Positions 8,469 through 17,737 of a stretch of DNA of 64,000 bases are shown piece by piece. The stretch covers positions 6,406-70,405 of the forward strand of contig NZ_CAMQAZ010000013.1 in assembly GCF_946998835.1 (NCBI RefSeq), written 5' to 3'. How positions within the stretch are numbered: the first letter of the stretch is position 1; the number at the start of each line of letters is the position of its first letter. Made by a program: the position numbers and the translations under genes. The notes under the pieces are model-generated. The model saw only the letters and a program-made list of their open reading frames with translations, was not told where the DNA came from and ran no database searches. The DNA comes from an uncultured Corynebacterium sp. GTDB lineage: Bacteria; Actinomycetota; Actinomycetes; Mycobacteriales; Mycobacteriaceae.

Positions 8469-11400
8469 CTACACCGTCGCGCTCCCCATATGGTACTTGC
8501 TCCAGAGCTCAGAGTACGGGCCACCCGCCGCGAGGAGTTCGTCATGGGAGCCGTCCTCGACAATACGCCCGTGGTCCAGCACCAAAATTCGGTTGGCTCG
8601 CGCAGCTGTTGCCAAGCGGTGTGCCACAATAATTGCCGAGCGTTGACGTGAAGCGCGGTCAGTGGCCTCAAGGATCGCCGATTCTGTTGCAGGGTCCAAG
8701 GTCGCGGTGGCTTCGTCGAGAAGCAGCAGTTCAGGGCGCATCATTTCGGCACGAGCGAGAGCGATGAGCTGACGCTGGCCGGAGGAGAGTCCGCGGCCGT
8801 CGGGGCCAACGGGGTGGTGGAAACCACCGGGCAGGCTAGCAATGGTGCTGAGGGCACCGACGTTCTTCGCGGCCTGCTGAATTTCAGCATGACTGCTGTT
8901 CGGTAAACCATAGGAAATATTTGTTGCTACTGTCCCCGAAAACAGGTGTGATTCTTGGGGGACGTAGCCGAGGGTGCGTCGCCAATCATTAAGAGGGAAG
9001 TCGCGAATGTCGGTCTCGGAGGCGCGCACCACACCGTTGACCGGGTCGTAGAAGCGGGCGAACAACTTAATGATTGTCGATTTCCCAGCACCGGTGGATC
9101 CGACGATTGCGACCGTTTCGCCGGCCGTAATATGCAGATCGAGGGCATCGAGAACCTGCGGGCGTTCGTGGTCGGAGTCAACGACCGGGTAGGAGAATGT
9201 CACCTTGTCCAAGCGAAGGTCGCCAGCAGCTGCGCGGGAAGCGCCGTCGGCTGTGCCGTGATCTGGCATGGGATCGGTCTGTAAAAGGTCACTAATGCGG
9301 TTGAGCCCGACCTTGGCTTGCTGATAGCCGTCGAAAACCTGGGACAGCTGCTGAATTGGGCCAAAGAGCATGCCCAGGTACAGAGTGAAAGCCACGAGGA
9401 CACCGGCGGTCGTTGTCCCCGCTGCAACTTGTTGGGCACCGACTGCCAGGACGGCGGCCGTAGCCAGCTCGGAGATGAAGTTGATGCCGGGGAAGAACAG
9501 GGCTACGGCCATCTGTGCCTGCTGACGAATAGCGCGGTATTTATTGGACTCCTCGGCGAAGGAAGATTCGATATCGGCGACGCGGTGGTACATCCGAATT
9601 TCGCGCAGCCCACCAATGGTCTCTTGGAAGTCAGCGTTAACCAGGGAAAGCTGCTCGCGTGCGGCTTTGTAGAGGCGCGATGAGATGCGGCGGAAAACCA
9701 GAGTGGCCACCACGATAATAGGAAGCGTCGCCAGCGCCACCGCAGCGAGAGACAGCTGGGTAGCAAGCAATAGGCCCGAGACACCGAGCAGAGTAAACGT
9801 GGCTATCGCGCCCTGCGCCAATCCGGTTTGAAGGAACGAGGAAAGAGCGTCGATGTCGGTTGTCATCCTGGTCATGATGGCGCCCGAGCGATTGGCTTCG
9901 AAATAATTAATGCCAAGTGATTGTAGGTGGCGGTAGCAGCGCACACGCAGGGCATAGAGCAGCCGCTCACCGGTGCGCGCTGTAACTACAGCGTTTGTTG
10001 CGACGGCAATCCAACTGATGAGGACTGTGGCCAAACCACCGGCGGCGCAGGCCCAAAGCACGGCCTCGTTACGCTCACTGATCCCGTGGTCAATGGCGTA
10101 GCGTACGAGCATGGGGAACGCCAGATCAGCGATGGCAATCAGCGCGAGCAGAGCAATGACACTTATAAATAGGCCACGGACGTAAGAGAGCAGTCTGCGT
10201 AGCGAAAACGGTTCGGAGTTGTCGAGCGCTGCAGCTGGTACACGTGGCGTTTCCGTGGCGGGTGGAAGGTTGCGTACCCGCTCGAGAAGCTCGGGCGTTG
10301 CAGGAGCGTTGGCAAGAGCCGCGCCCATGCCACCGCCACCGCGACCGCGGCCACCGCCGCCCGGACCGCCAGGACCACCAGAGCCACCGGGGCCACCGGG
10401 GCGGCCAGCAGCTCCACTAGTGCGACCGCTCATCTGCGAGGTGCCGCCTCCGGGACGTCGAGAAGCAGTGCCAGAAGCGGGGGAGATAGCCGCCAGTACG
10501 GCTTCATCGGGCCAGAGTTCTTCGGGGCTGGGGTCCTCACTGTCGATGGGGTCGAGGACGAGGTTCTCAATCTCTGGGTAGGCGCTCCGGTCGATATCCA
10601 TCAGTTCGGTAAAGCGCGGATGAGAAGCAATCAGTTCGGCTTTGGTGCCAATGCCGGTGATAGTGCCGTTTTCGAAAATCGCGACGTGGTCCGCTTGCTC
10701 TAGGGTGGAAGAGCGATGTGCCACGATGACGATGGTTGTATCCGCCAGCTGAGAAGTCAGCGCGTTGAAAATCTCCAACTCTGTTGCGGCATCGATTGCT
10801 GAGGTCGCGTCGTCGAGAACTAAGATTCGCGGACGGGCGAGAAATGCCCGCGCCAATGCCACTCGCTGAGCTTGCCCGCCGGAGAGATTATGCCCGCGCT
10901 CACCAATTGCGGTGTCCCAACCCTGTGGCAGGTCGTCGACGAAGTTAACCTGGGCGGCCGTCGCTGCGGCGACGATTTCCTCTTGGGAGGCATCGGGGTT
11001 GGCGAAGGCGATGTTTTCACGCAACGTACCTGCAAATAGATAAGGAGTATCCGGCACGACAGTAATAGCGTCATACACATCGCTGGAGAGGATTCGCGCG
11101 GTGTCAGTGGAAATGCCATGACTGGGCGCATCGATGGTGATGGTTCCTGAATCCGGCAGGTAGTGGCGTCCGAGCAACTCCGTGGCGATAGTCTTGCCAG
11201 AGCCCGGCGGGCCAATCAACGCCAAGGTTGCCCCCGGGGCGACGGAGAAAGAGGCATCGTCGATAAGCGTGCGTCCGCCGCGAGTGTGGGTGACATGGTG
11301 AAAGCTGATGCCCACGGGGCCGTCGGGGAGGGCAAGCGGGTCGGTGGGCTCGTGATTGTCGGGACGGGTGTCGATGACATCGGAGATGCGGTCGATGCTT

Positions 11401-12362
11401 GCCGACGTCAGCTGTATCGAGATGACCATGTTGGAGACCAAGCGTGACAGGGTAGTCAGGCTGGTGAGATACGTAGCAAATGCCACGAACGTGCCCAGGG
11501 TAATATGCCCGTTGATAGCGAGCCAGCCGCCGACAGCGATGTTTCCCACGAGGGACAATTGCGGCAATGATTGCAGTGCCGGTTGGAACCGAGCGCTGAG
11601 TTTAGCTGCGCGCAGGCGGAGGGAATAGAGCAGGGAGGAGTTGCGCTCCATCCTCGCAACTTCGTTGTCGCCCTGCGCAAACGCTTTGACAACGCGGATG
11701 CCCGAAACCGTTTCCTCTACCTGGCCGGCGATTTCGCCAGCTTGCTGTTGTGCCGCCCACGTTGCTGCATGGAGTTTGTCACGCGAATTTACCGCGATGT
11801 ACACGATTGCCGGGGTCACTGCCAGGCCGACCAAAGTCAGTGGTAGTGAGAGCGCGAGCATGATGCCGACGGTAATGAATAGCTTGACGACGGATCCCAG
11901 CGTCAGCGGCAACATTGCCAGCAGCCCGGATACTGCTTGGAGGTCTGAAATTGAACGAGATACAACTTGGCCGGTGTTGACTCGGTCCTGTGCTGGGCCA
12001 TCGAGATTCTGCAGGGAGCGAAGGATTTTTAGCCGCAGGTCGTGTTGAACATCGATGGAGAGTTTGCCCGAGAAGAACCTGCGTCCCGCCTGGGCGACGA
12101 AGCGCACCAACGCGATGGCCAGGAATATGGAAATGACTGCCTGTAGGGGAGTTAAAGAAGGCAGCAGCTGTGCCGGGATGCCACCGTCGGAAGAACCGAT
12201 TGCCACATCGATGGCATCTCGAGTGAGCAGGGGAAGTACGGACTCTAAGCCGACGACAACCAGCGCTGCGACTATGACGCTATAGAGCGGTAATGGCCTG
12301 TGAAGAGACTGCTTCCACAAGAACTTCATGGGTGAAGTTCTGCGTGGTTTGCTCTCGGCCAT
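8469..12362 (-). CDS. double-length ABC exporter with two fused transporter halves
   Basis: A 1297-residue fusion of two ABC exporter halves, each with a six-helix membrane domain and a nucleotide-binding domain, joined by a Gly/Arg/Pro-rich linker around residues 660-695. The first ATPase site has Walker A GPPGSGKT (384-391) and LSGGQ (493-497), but Asp replaces the catalytic Glu after Walker B (LDD, 516-518) and Asp replaces the Q-loop Gln (VPD). The second site has GSTGAGKST, a normal VPQ Q-loop, LSSGQ and LLLDEAT, so it should carry most of the hydrolysis. A double-length ABC gene next to odhA is also known in other corynebacteria. The substrate is unknown; lipid or drug export is plausible. 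Confidence 0.9.
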   Translation of the reverse strand: MAESKPRRTSPMKFLWKQSLHRPLPLYSVIVAALVVVGLESVLPLLTRDAIDVAIGSSDGGIPAQLLPSLTPLQAVISIFLAIALVRFVAQAGRRFFSGKLSIDVQHDLRLKILRSLQNLDGPAQDRVNTGQVVSRSISDLQAVSGLLAMLPLTLGSVVKLFITVGIMLALSLPLTLVGLAVTPAIVYIAVNSRDKLHAATWAAQQQAGEIAGQVEETVSGIRVVKAFAQGDNEVARMERNSSLLYSLRLRAAKLSARFQPALQSLPQLSLVGNIAVGGWLAINGHITLGTFVAFATYLTSLTTLSRLVSNMVISIQLTSASIDRISDVIDTRPDNHEPTDPLALPDGPVGISFHHVTHTRGGRTLIDDASFSVAPGATLALIGPPGSGKTIATELLGRHYLPDSGTITIDAPSHGISTDTARILSSDVYDAITVVPDTPYLFAGTLRENIAFANPDASQEEIVAAATAAQVNFVDDLPQGWDTAIGERGHNLSGGQAQRVALARAFLARPRILVLDDATSAIDAATELEIFNALTSQLADTTIVIVAHRSSTLEQADHVAIFENGTITGIGTKAELIASHPRFTELMDIDRSAYPEIENLVLDPIDSEDPSPEELWPDEAVLAAISPASGTASRRPGGGTSQMSGRTSGAAGRPGGPGGSGGPGGPGGGGRGRGGGGMGAALANAPATPELLERVRNLPPATETPRVPAAALDNSEPFSLRRLLSYVRGLFISVIALLALIAIADLAFPMLVRYAIDHGISERNEAVLWACAAGGLATVLISWIAVATNAVVTARTGERLLYALRVRCYRHLQSLGINYFEANRSGAIMTRMTTDIDALSSFLQTGLAQGAIATFTLLGVSGLLLATQLSLAAVALATLPIIVVATLVFRRISSRLYKAAREQLSLVNADFQETIGGLREIRMYHRVADIESSFAEESNKYRAIRQQAQMAVALFFPGINFISELATAAVLAVGAQQVAAGTTTAGVLVAFTLYLGMLFGPIQQLSQVFDGYQQAKVGLNRISDLLQTDPMPDHGTADGASRAAAGDLRLDKVTFSYPVVDSDHERPQVLDALDLHITAGETVAIVGSTGAGKSTIIKLFARFYDPVNGVVRASETDIRDFPLNDWRRTLGYVPQESHLFSGTVATNISYGLPNSSHAEIQQAAKNVGALSTIASLPGGFHHPVGPDGRGLSSGQRQLIALARAEMMRPELLLLDEATATLDPATESAILEATDRASRQRSAIIVAHRLATAARANRILVLDHGRIVEDGSHDELLAAGGPYSELWSKYHMGSATV

Positions 12363-12430
12363 GGTGGTACCGCTCTTCCATTGAAAACATCGCTGAAGGG
12401 TAACGTGGGACGGGTAATCGGGTGGAGGAC

Positions 12431-13285
12431 TTACTTATTTTTCTTTTTCTTCGGCCACTTCAGTGCGGAGGGAATAGAGAACCCCGAGGACTCTGAGCCC
12501 TCAGGCGTGTCGGTTTTAGCCGGCAGTTGGCGTTCAAATTCCGACCAGTCTTGGGGCAGCGGGCCCAGAGAAGCGCGGGTAGAGCTAATGAGGCTACGGC
12601 CGAGTTTTCGGTTTGCCGAGGCTCCGACTGCGGCGCCAATGCCAAATGGCAGTAGCTTGCCAATGATTGCCAAGCGCGCGTTCTTCATCAAGCGCTTGCG
12701 TGCCTCGCGAATCAGCAGCCTGTTTGCTGCTCCCAACTGCGGTACACCAAGCCGTGGCAGCAGGGAATTCACCGAGGTTTTGGTTTGCTTTCGCAGAGAT
12801 TCCTCGCCAAGTAAGGAGGCCATGATAGCCGTTCCCTCGGAGCCACTCATGGCTGCAAGGATCAACGTGCGACGGCGCTCTGGGTCGGTGATGTCAATAT
12901 TGCGCAGAGTTGCCGAGGCCAATGTATGCCAAGCCGAGGCTTCCAAGAACAACAGTGATTCACCGGTAACCGCAGCCAAGCCTGTAATCATGCCGACACC
13001 GGGCAGGAATGCGCTGCCACCAGCTGCGCCGCCGGTGCCAGTGACCAGATTGAGATAGTGGGCATCAATACGCTCCTGCACCTGCGCTGGAGTCTCATCC
13101 TTTTTACGCTTGTGCAGGGAACCTACGTAGCCGGTGATGGCCGACGACTGCCAGCTCATCGTCTTATCTAGCGTTTGGATAAGCAGTGTTCCCAGCTTTC
13201 CGGCATCACGTTCGATGGCTTCGGGAGTTGAATTCACCGCATCAGTCACTGGGCGTTGCGAATCCTTCTTCGTCTTTTGGAACAA
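12431..13285 (-). CDS. EcsC-like protein of unknown function
   Basis: A 284-residue protein with a Gly/Ala-rich hydrophobic centre (patterns GTGGAAGGSAFLPGVG and GLAAVTGESLLFLE) and a second Gly-rich amphipathic stretch near the C-terminus, resembling the EcsC family; the assignment is tentative. It ends in a basic KKKKNK tail. The start is a TTG at 13283-13285 because a perfect AGGAGG (13295-13300) lies 9 bases upstream. An ATG further upstream has no such site. It follows the ABC exporter gene order seen in related genomes and is transcribed in the same direction, 68 bases before it, so the two may share an operon. Confidence 0.7.
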   Translation of the reverse strand: MFQKTKKDSQRPVTDAVNSTPEAIERDAGKLGTLLIQTLDKTMSWQSSAITGYVGSLHKRKKDETPAQVQERIDAHYLNLVTGTGGAAGGSAFLPGVGMITGLAAVTGESLLFLEASAWHTLASATLRNIDITDPERRRTLILAAMSGSEGTAIMASLLGEESLRKQTKTSVNSLLPRLGVPQLGAANRLLIREARKRLMKNARLAIIGKLLPFGIGAAVGASANRKLGRSLISSTRASLGPLPQDWSEFERQLPAKTDTPEGSESSGFSIPSALKWPKKKKNK

Positions 13286-13515
13286 AGTAGTAGACCTCCT
13301 AAAAGGGCTCTGTTGAGAGCCATATGCCTCTATAAACACTACTGAGCTGTGGAAAATTCCGGAATCGGTGGAAAATGGATAGGTGTACGGCGGTTACTTG
13401 TAGCCGATTGCTGAGACTGCGAAGGGCCACGAATGCAGCGCCGCGGTGACGTGTTGGTAGCTGTTGAGGCCAGAGCAGTGTTCGGCGCATTTTCAATAAG
13501 AGAAGGGTGAGATTG

Positions 13516-14328
13516 GTGAACAACATCGCGCGAGGTGCCGCATTTCCTTCCGAGTACTCCCAGTTGTTGGCAGACTTTCCCCGCTTTTCCGCGGATGTCA
13601 TGCCTCACGACGGTGCCGCGGAGTGGCAGCTTTCTGCTGAGTCGGTGACTGATGCGATTGAAGCCGGGAGGAAGCTGTTTCCCATGCCCGAAGTTGAACA
13701 CGATACTCGATTCCAAGCCCAGCTGTGGTGGTGGTCCATGTGCGGAGCATTGGTGGGGCCATCGCTTGCGTGCATGTTGGTTTCCGATCGGGTGCCGGTG
13801 TGGCAGTGGTCGTCGTGGTTCGCTTTTCTCCGAGACGACTATTGGGTCGGGTTCCAAGCTCAACAGTTTGAAGACATTTCCGCTGAGGATCCGGACGAGT
13901 TGCGAGAATGTGGCGAGGGGCTGGCCCGCTTCCTGGAGCCGTTGGCTCAAGTCGTTGGAGAAGTCGGAGAAATAAAACCCGCTCCTCTGTGGGCCGTAGC
14001 CGCAGATGCGGTGGCTAACGCAGCAATTGCTGCCGGAAACGAGCTGATGGAGCCCTGGCGCGGAGCGCTTATCGGCAAACATGTCGTGGAAGGGATGCAG
14101 GGAATACATAAGGTTCCTCTTCCACGCTTTGTGGATTCTTGTGACGGCGAGGTACGCCCCTGGGATGAAGTTGCTGCTGAGTCGCAAGAGGAGCCGGATT
14201 TTGGCGTAGTTACGCATTTGGAGCGAGCCACTTGTTGCATGATCTTTCATTGCCCAGGCGCCGACCTTTGCGTCTCGTGTCCGAAACGCTCGCGTGAAGA
14301 ACGACATCAACTCTGGGCACGTTACTGA
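13516..14328 (+). CDS. FhuF-type (2Fe-2S) ferric-siderophore reductase
   Basis: A protein of about 270 residues ending in the pattern Cys-Cys-x10-Cys-x2-Cys (CC...CVSCP near 14232-14280), the [2Fe-2S] ligand set of FhuF-family ferric reductases, which release iron from siderophores in the cytoplasm. The upstream part has the Trp-rich pattern WQWSSWFAFLRDDYW. The start is GTG at 13516, 9 bases after AAGG; a GTG at 13507 in the same frame is possible. No DtxR-like box is visible upstream, unlike the iron-type importer at 38.9 kb. A related role with that importer is inferred, not shown. Confidence 0.75.
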   Translation: MNNIARGAAFPSEYSQLLADFPRFSADVMPHDGAAEWQLSAESVTDAIEAGRKLFPMPEVEHDTRFQAQLWWWSMCGALVGPSLACMLVSDRVPVWQWSSWFAFLRDDYWVGFQAQQFEDISAEDPDELRECGEGLARFLEPLAQVVGEVGEIKPAPLWAVAADAVANAAIAAGNELMEPWRGALIGKHVVEGMQGIHKVPLPRFVDSCDGEVRPWDEVAAESQEEPDFGVVTHLERATCCMIFHCPGADLCVSCPKRSREERHQLWARY

Positions 14329-14526
14329 CTGCTCTGTTTGCGGTGTCTGAAAGCCGTCAGACCGCGCCCTTACCGGCCACGTTGCCGACTTCGAACTAGA
14401 GTCAAGGCTGCCGAAGTCATCTTTTGCAGTGATTGCCGGGGGCATAGGCTGCCCCATGATTGCGCGTTTCTCGCTACGATTGGCTGCGGGTAGAGGCCAA
14501 TTATCTTTCAAGGGAGGATTCCACCC

Positions 14527-15372
14527 ATGAGCTTTTTCGAGCAGATTGCTGCGGCACTGGACCGCGAGGGCATTGAAAGCCGTGTCAATGACGACACCCT
14601 CTTCGTTCCCATTACCTCTGACCTGGAGGTTCAGTTCGTCACCATCGATGAGAACATCCCGGCCGCCGAAGTTTACGTAGCTGCTGCTGATGTGGATGAT
14701 GAGGACGACGAGTTCGAAGCTGTTCTGGTCTCCGCTGTGTTCTCTGTCGAAGATGCCGTCGCAGCGGTTGCCCACCACGTAGCCACGGACCAGGTTGTAG
14801 GCCTGCTGCGCACTCTGCTCGATGGTGATGATGACCGCATTGCCGATTTGGAGTTTGAGCAGGATCCGGAAGAGGCAACCTTGGTCACCGCGGAAGTCGG
14901 TACCTCGTCGCTGGTTCAGGTTCTGGTCACTGCCCACAACAACCAGCCCAGCGCGCACGTCCGCTTCATCTCTCAGGACGCTAACCTGGACGACATCGTT
15001 GACCAGGCCATCGCAGAGTTCTGGGACTCTGACACGGAGACGGTTCTCACTGATGATGACCGCCGTAAGATGTTCGCAGACCTCTACGCTGATATCCAGA
15101 CACTGCGCAATGAGGTCCTGGCGCTGGGCGCCTTCAAGGATTTTGACAAGCTGCTGGATGTCCTTGCTCTCGTGGTAGATCGTGCAGAGGAGTGGGAAGA
15201 CCAGCTCGCACCTGTCGATGATGGGTATGCGGAGTACATCTACTCGGACCACGTTGCCTCCTTGGAAGATGATGACGAGGACGACGATGATGACGACCTC
15301 TACGACGACGGTGACTACGACGACGATGACGATGAAGACACCGACGACGATGAAAGTGACGACAACGAGTAG
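14527..15372 (+). CDS. acidic protein of unknown function with poly-Asp tail
   Basis: A 281-residue, very acidic protein. The N-terminal 230 residues look globular with two similar alpha/beta parts (about 1-130 and 130-230), reminiscent of YbjN-like or chaperone-like folds, but I cannot name a family. The last about 35 residues are almost only Asp and Glu with a few Tyr and Ser. The ATG is preceded by GGGAGG at 9 bases, a strong ribosome site. It stands alone on the plus strand and converges with the next gene. An acidic tail of this kind could bind basic proteins or metal ions; this is a guess. Confidence 0.75.
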   Translation: MSFFEQIAAALDREGIESRVNDDTLFVPITSDLEVQFVTIDENIPAAEVYVAAADVDDEDDEFEAVLVSAVFSVEDAVAAVAHHVATDQVVGLLRTLLDGDDDRIADLEFEQDPEEATLVTAEVGTSSLVQVLVTAHNNQPSAHVRFISQDANLDDIVDQAIAEFWDSDTETVLTDDDRRKMFADLYADIQTLRNEVLALGAFKDFDKLLDVLALVVDRAEEWEDQLAPVDDGYAEYIYSDHVASLEDDDEDDDDDDLYDDGDYDDDDDEDTDDDESDDNE

Positions 15373-15407
15373 CGGTACTGCGACTGTGGGCAGCGCTGTG
15401 ACCAGCG

Positions 15408-15962
15408 CTAAGCCGCCGATGAGCGAGGCGAAACGAGCTCGGTAGGACACGGCAGTGGCCGCGCGTCCCGGGTGCCAATCCAGCTATAACGGCGCCCCGG
15501 AAGTGCGAGGTCGGTGCCGTTTTCGTGTATCTTGCTGCCGTCTTGAGCACGATGGAGTGCCTCAGCCACGGCCCGTGTGCGACGGCGGTTTTCTTCCCGT
15601 GTCCGATTTGAGCCGCCAATTCCACGGAGCACTACCTCCGATGAGGATTCCACCTTGATGGAAACGGAGTACATAAACATGGGCTCATCCTTCAAGATGA
15701 AGTATTCCGCGTAGATGTCAGCAAGCTGGGAGACCAGCGCGCGAGGGAGAGTTATCCGGGATGCGCGGACGGTGACCACCGGCCCGTCGGGAAGCGAGAA
15801 GGTGTGATCCAGCGCGCCGGGCGCATGCCTTCGTCCGATGCTGGGGTGGCAGAGTATCGCGCGGATGAGGCCCAGATCTTCCGAGCATTCGGCGCGATAC
15901 CTAGCGGATAGTGGGGGAAGGGGCAGACGGCGATGGAAGGGAAATTCGTGTGCTGTGCTCAT
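15408..15962 (-). CDS. hypothetical protein downstream of a LexA box
   Basis: A 184-residue protein with no family that I recognise. It has a Pro/Leu/Arg-rich N-terminus, a predicted beta-rich middle part (TFSLPDGPVVTVRASRITLP), and an Arg-rich region (RTREENRRRTRAVAEALHRA) that should be a basic helix, followed by a disordered tail. The start is ATG at 15962 or an in-frame GTG at 15983. A 15-of-16 match to the corynebacterial LexA operator lies 45 bases upstream of the ATG, which suggests DNA-damage induction. Its end lies 35 bases from the end of the convergent acidic-protein gene. Confidence 0.6.
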   Translation of the reverse strand: MSTAHEFPFHRRLPLPPLSARYRAECSEDLGLIRAILCHPSIGRRHAPGALDHTFSLPDGPVVTVRASRITLPRALVSQLADIYAEYFILKDEPMFMYSVSIKVESSSEVVLRGIGGSNRTREENRRRTRAVAEALHRAQDGSKIHENGTDLALPGRRYSWIGTRDARPLPCPTELVSPRSSAA

Positions 15963-16403
15963 GGCCCACAAGTTATCGAACACCCCGGACTGGTAGTTTC
16001 GAACGAATAGAACAGCTGTTCGATATAGCTTTAGTGCCTGATGTTAATTGGAGTGTGTGGTCAGTAGCCCTCGCCGGGAAATCTTGATTTACGGTTGTCT
16101 ACGCTCCCTCGGCCGGTGAAAATCCAGTTTCTAAGTCGTGGTGCTAGCACTAGCCCGAGGGGCTGGCAAAAATCACCCCCGAATCATCAAAGAAGTTAAA
16201 ATTTTCCACCTCGGATACTTTCGGCTCTTGCTTCCCTGTTGAACAATCTATTTTGATTTGTAACGCCGGCGAGATGAATGAAGGTAACTTAGTCCTCGGT
16301 GGCGAATTTCACCCTAGCTTTTAAAACTCCCAAGATTCTCAAAGCGGGCGCTAATACACTGTGCCGTACAAGTTTTCTGTACAGAAATGGAGTACCGCAC
16401 ACT
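15963..16403. other. divergent intergenic region with LexA box
   Basis: About 440 bases separate the hypothetical gene (minus strand) and the protease gene (plus strand). The only clear site is the LexA box at 16008-16023. The part from 16150 to 16290 is AT-rich and could carry the protease promoter, but I see no definite -10/-35 pair. Confidence 0.5.
16008..16023. promoter_or_regulatory. LexA (SOS) operator
   Basis: The 16 bases read tagaacagctgttcga. Against the corynebacterial LexA consensus TCGAAC/A-A-NN-T-GTTCGA this is one mismatch (second base) outside the two free positions. Under equal base use, a hit this good is expected about 0.01 times in 64 kb by chance. It lies just upstream of the gene ending at 15408. 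Confidence 0.75.
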
Positions 16404-17573
16404 ATGGCCAGTTCGAAGAAGGCAGTCACGTTAACAGCCGCACTGTCGGTAGCGGCGGGCAGCTTCGTACCGGGGATCGCGCAAGCTGGAGTAGCCCCAG
16501 CTGAGGGGGTACCGGCGCAGGTGGCGCCGACAAGCTCGGGCATCGTTATCGGCCCAGGTTCGCCGATGCGTATGCCGTTCCCTAGCAGTCAGAACATTGA
16601 GGGCCGTCACATTGAGTCCCCGATGTGCTCGCTGGGAGTTCCAGGCACCGTTGTGGATCAGAACGGCGTTTCGCACCGAGTTATTATGACCGCTGGCCAC
16701 TGTGTCGTGGCGAAGGACGAAGACTCCGGCGAGGAGCTCACGGGCCAGTTCTTCATCCCAACCAAGGATGGCGACAAGCTGTTCAGTGGGGATTACATGG
16801 GCACCGACGTCATGCCCGATGAAGACACCTTCGACGAGAACACTACCGTCCAGGAGTACTTCAACACGCTGTTCAACAGCGCTGACTACGGCATCGTTGC
16901 CGTTCGGGATGACACCAAGACCACCTCGATGTCGCACTCCGTGGATGAGTTCGGCAATGTTCACGGCGAGCCGGTTCAGATTGTCGGTATCGAAGATAAG
17001 CGCACTCTTGCGCCGATGGAAATTGCTATCGACAACCTTGGTGAGCCGGTGTGCACCGACGGTTCCCGTACCGGTCGCGGCTGTGGTTTCCAGCTCTTCC
17101 GCGTTCGCAACGGCATCTGGGCAATTTCGCCGATTGACCACGGCGACTCGGGTGGAAATGCTTACAATCCGGTGACTCGCGAGGCCATTGGCGTTAACTC
17201 CATGGGCATTGGTCCGCTGAGCCGCTTCCAGCCTATTGATGTCGCTCTCGAAGAGCAGTACGGCATCCCGGACGGCCAGGTCAACGACCGATTCAAGGTG
17301 GAGTCCTCCGCCGAGCCGCAGTCGGAGTTCCGCACGATTGACGAAGACGTTCAATTCACTAAGCAGCACGTCCAGCCGGAGCAGCCGGACCTGGGAGCGA
17401 TTGCTGATCTGCTGCCAGAGGACATCGAGCTCCCACCGGAAATCGCGGACATCATTTCGGAAAGCCCAGCTCTGCCGAATCTGACCGCTCAGCAGGTATC
17501 GGGTTCGACCGCTCAGGCAGCTCAGGCTGTCAATGACCTTTCCGCCCAGGCAGGTCTGCCGAACCTGTTCTAG
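16404..17573 (+). CDS. secreted trypsin-like serine protease
   Basis: A 389-residue protein with a Sec signal peptide (basic MASSKK, hydrophobic core, AQA cleavage region near residue 28). The S1 catalytic triad is visible: His99 in MTAGHC, Asp161 in ADYGIV and Ser250 in HGDSGG. Disulfide candidates are Cys75/Cys100 and the pair near 217/227. The C-terminal about 80 residues are Pro/Glu/Gln-rich and probably disordered or wall-associated. The ATG at 16404 places the signal peptide correctly; an in-frame ATG at 16299 would add 35 non-signal residues. It ends at a strong terminator. The role may be processing of surface or host proteins; the substrate is unknown. Confidence 0.85.
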   Translation: MASSKKAVTLTAALSVAAGSFVPGIAQAGVAPAEGVPAQVAPTSSGIVIGPGSPMRMPFPSSQNIEGRHIESPMCSLGVPGTVVDQNGVSHRVIMTAGHCVVAKDEDSGEELTGQFFIPTKDGDKLFSGDYMGTDVMPDEDTFDENTTVQEYFNTLFNSADYGIVAVRDDTKTTSMSHSVDEFGNVHGEPVQIVGIEDKRTLAPMEIAIDNLGEPVCTDGSRTGRGCGFQLFRVRNGIWAISPIDHGDSGGNAYNPVTREAIGVNSMGIGPLSRFQPIDVALEEQYGIPDGQVNDRFKVESSAEPQSEFRTIDEDVQFTKQHVQPEQPDLGAIADLLPEDIELPPEIADIISESPALPNLTAQQVSGSTAQAAQAVNDLSAQAGLPNLF

Positions 17574-17625
17574 TCAGGTCACCGCAGCTTCGTAGATAGG
17601 GCGTTCGCTTGACGACGCTCGTTGC

Positions 17626-17658
17626 ACCCCTATTCCGCCACAGTGGCGGGGTAGGGGT
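17626..17658 (+). terminator. rho-independent terminator after the protease gene
   Basis: A 15-bp stem (17626-17640 with 17644-17658, two G-T pairs) with a 3-base loop lies 53 bases after the stop and is followed by a T-rich stretch. It isolates the protease from the restriction-modification genes. Confidence 0.8.
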
Positions 17659-17737
17659 TTAGCTTTCGGTTGTTTGGGTTCAAAAATTTTATAAGCTGGA
17701 CCAAGGTATATGCGATAAATGCCTTGCCAAGTTTAGA

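Noticed and set aside
13339..15450. 703-codon frame on the minus strand
   Set aside because: It runs opposite the FhuF-type and acidic-protein genes and has Val/Ile runs that mirror their Asp/Glu codons.
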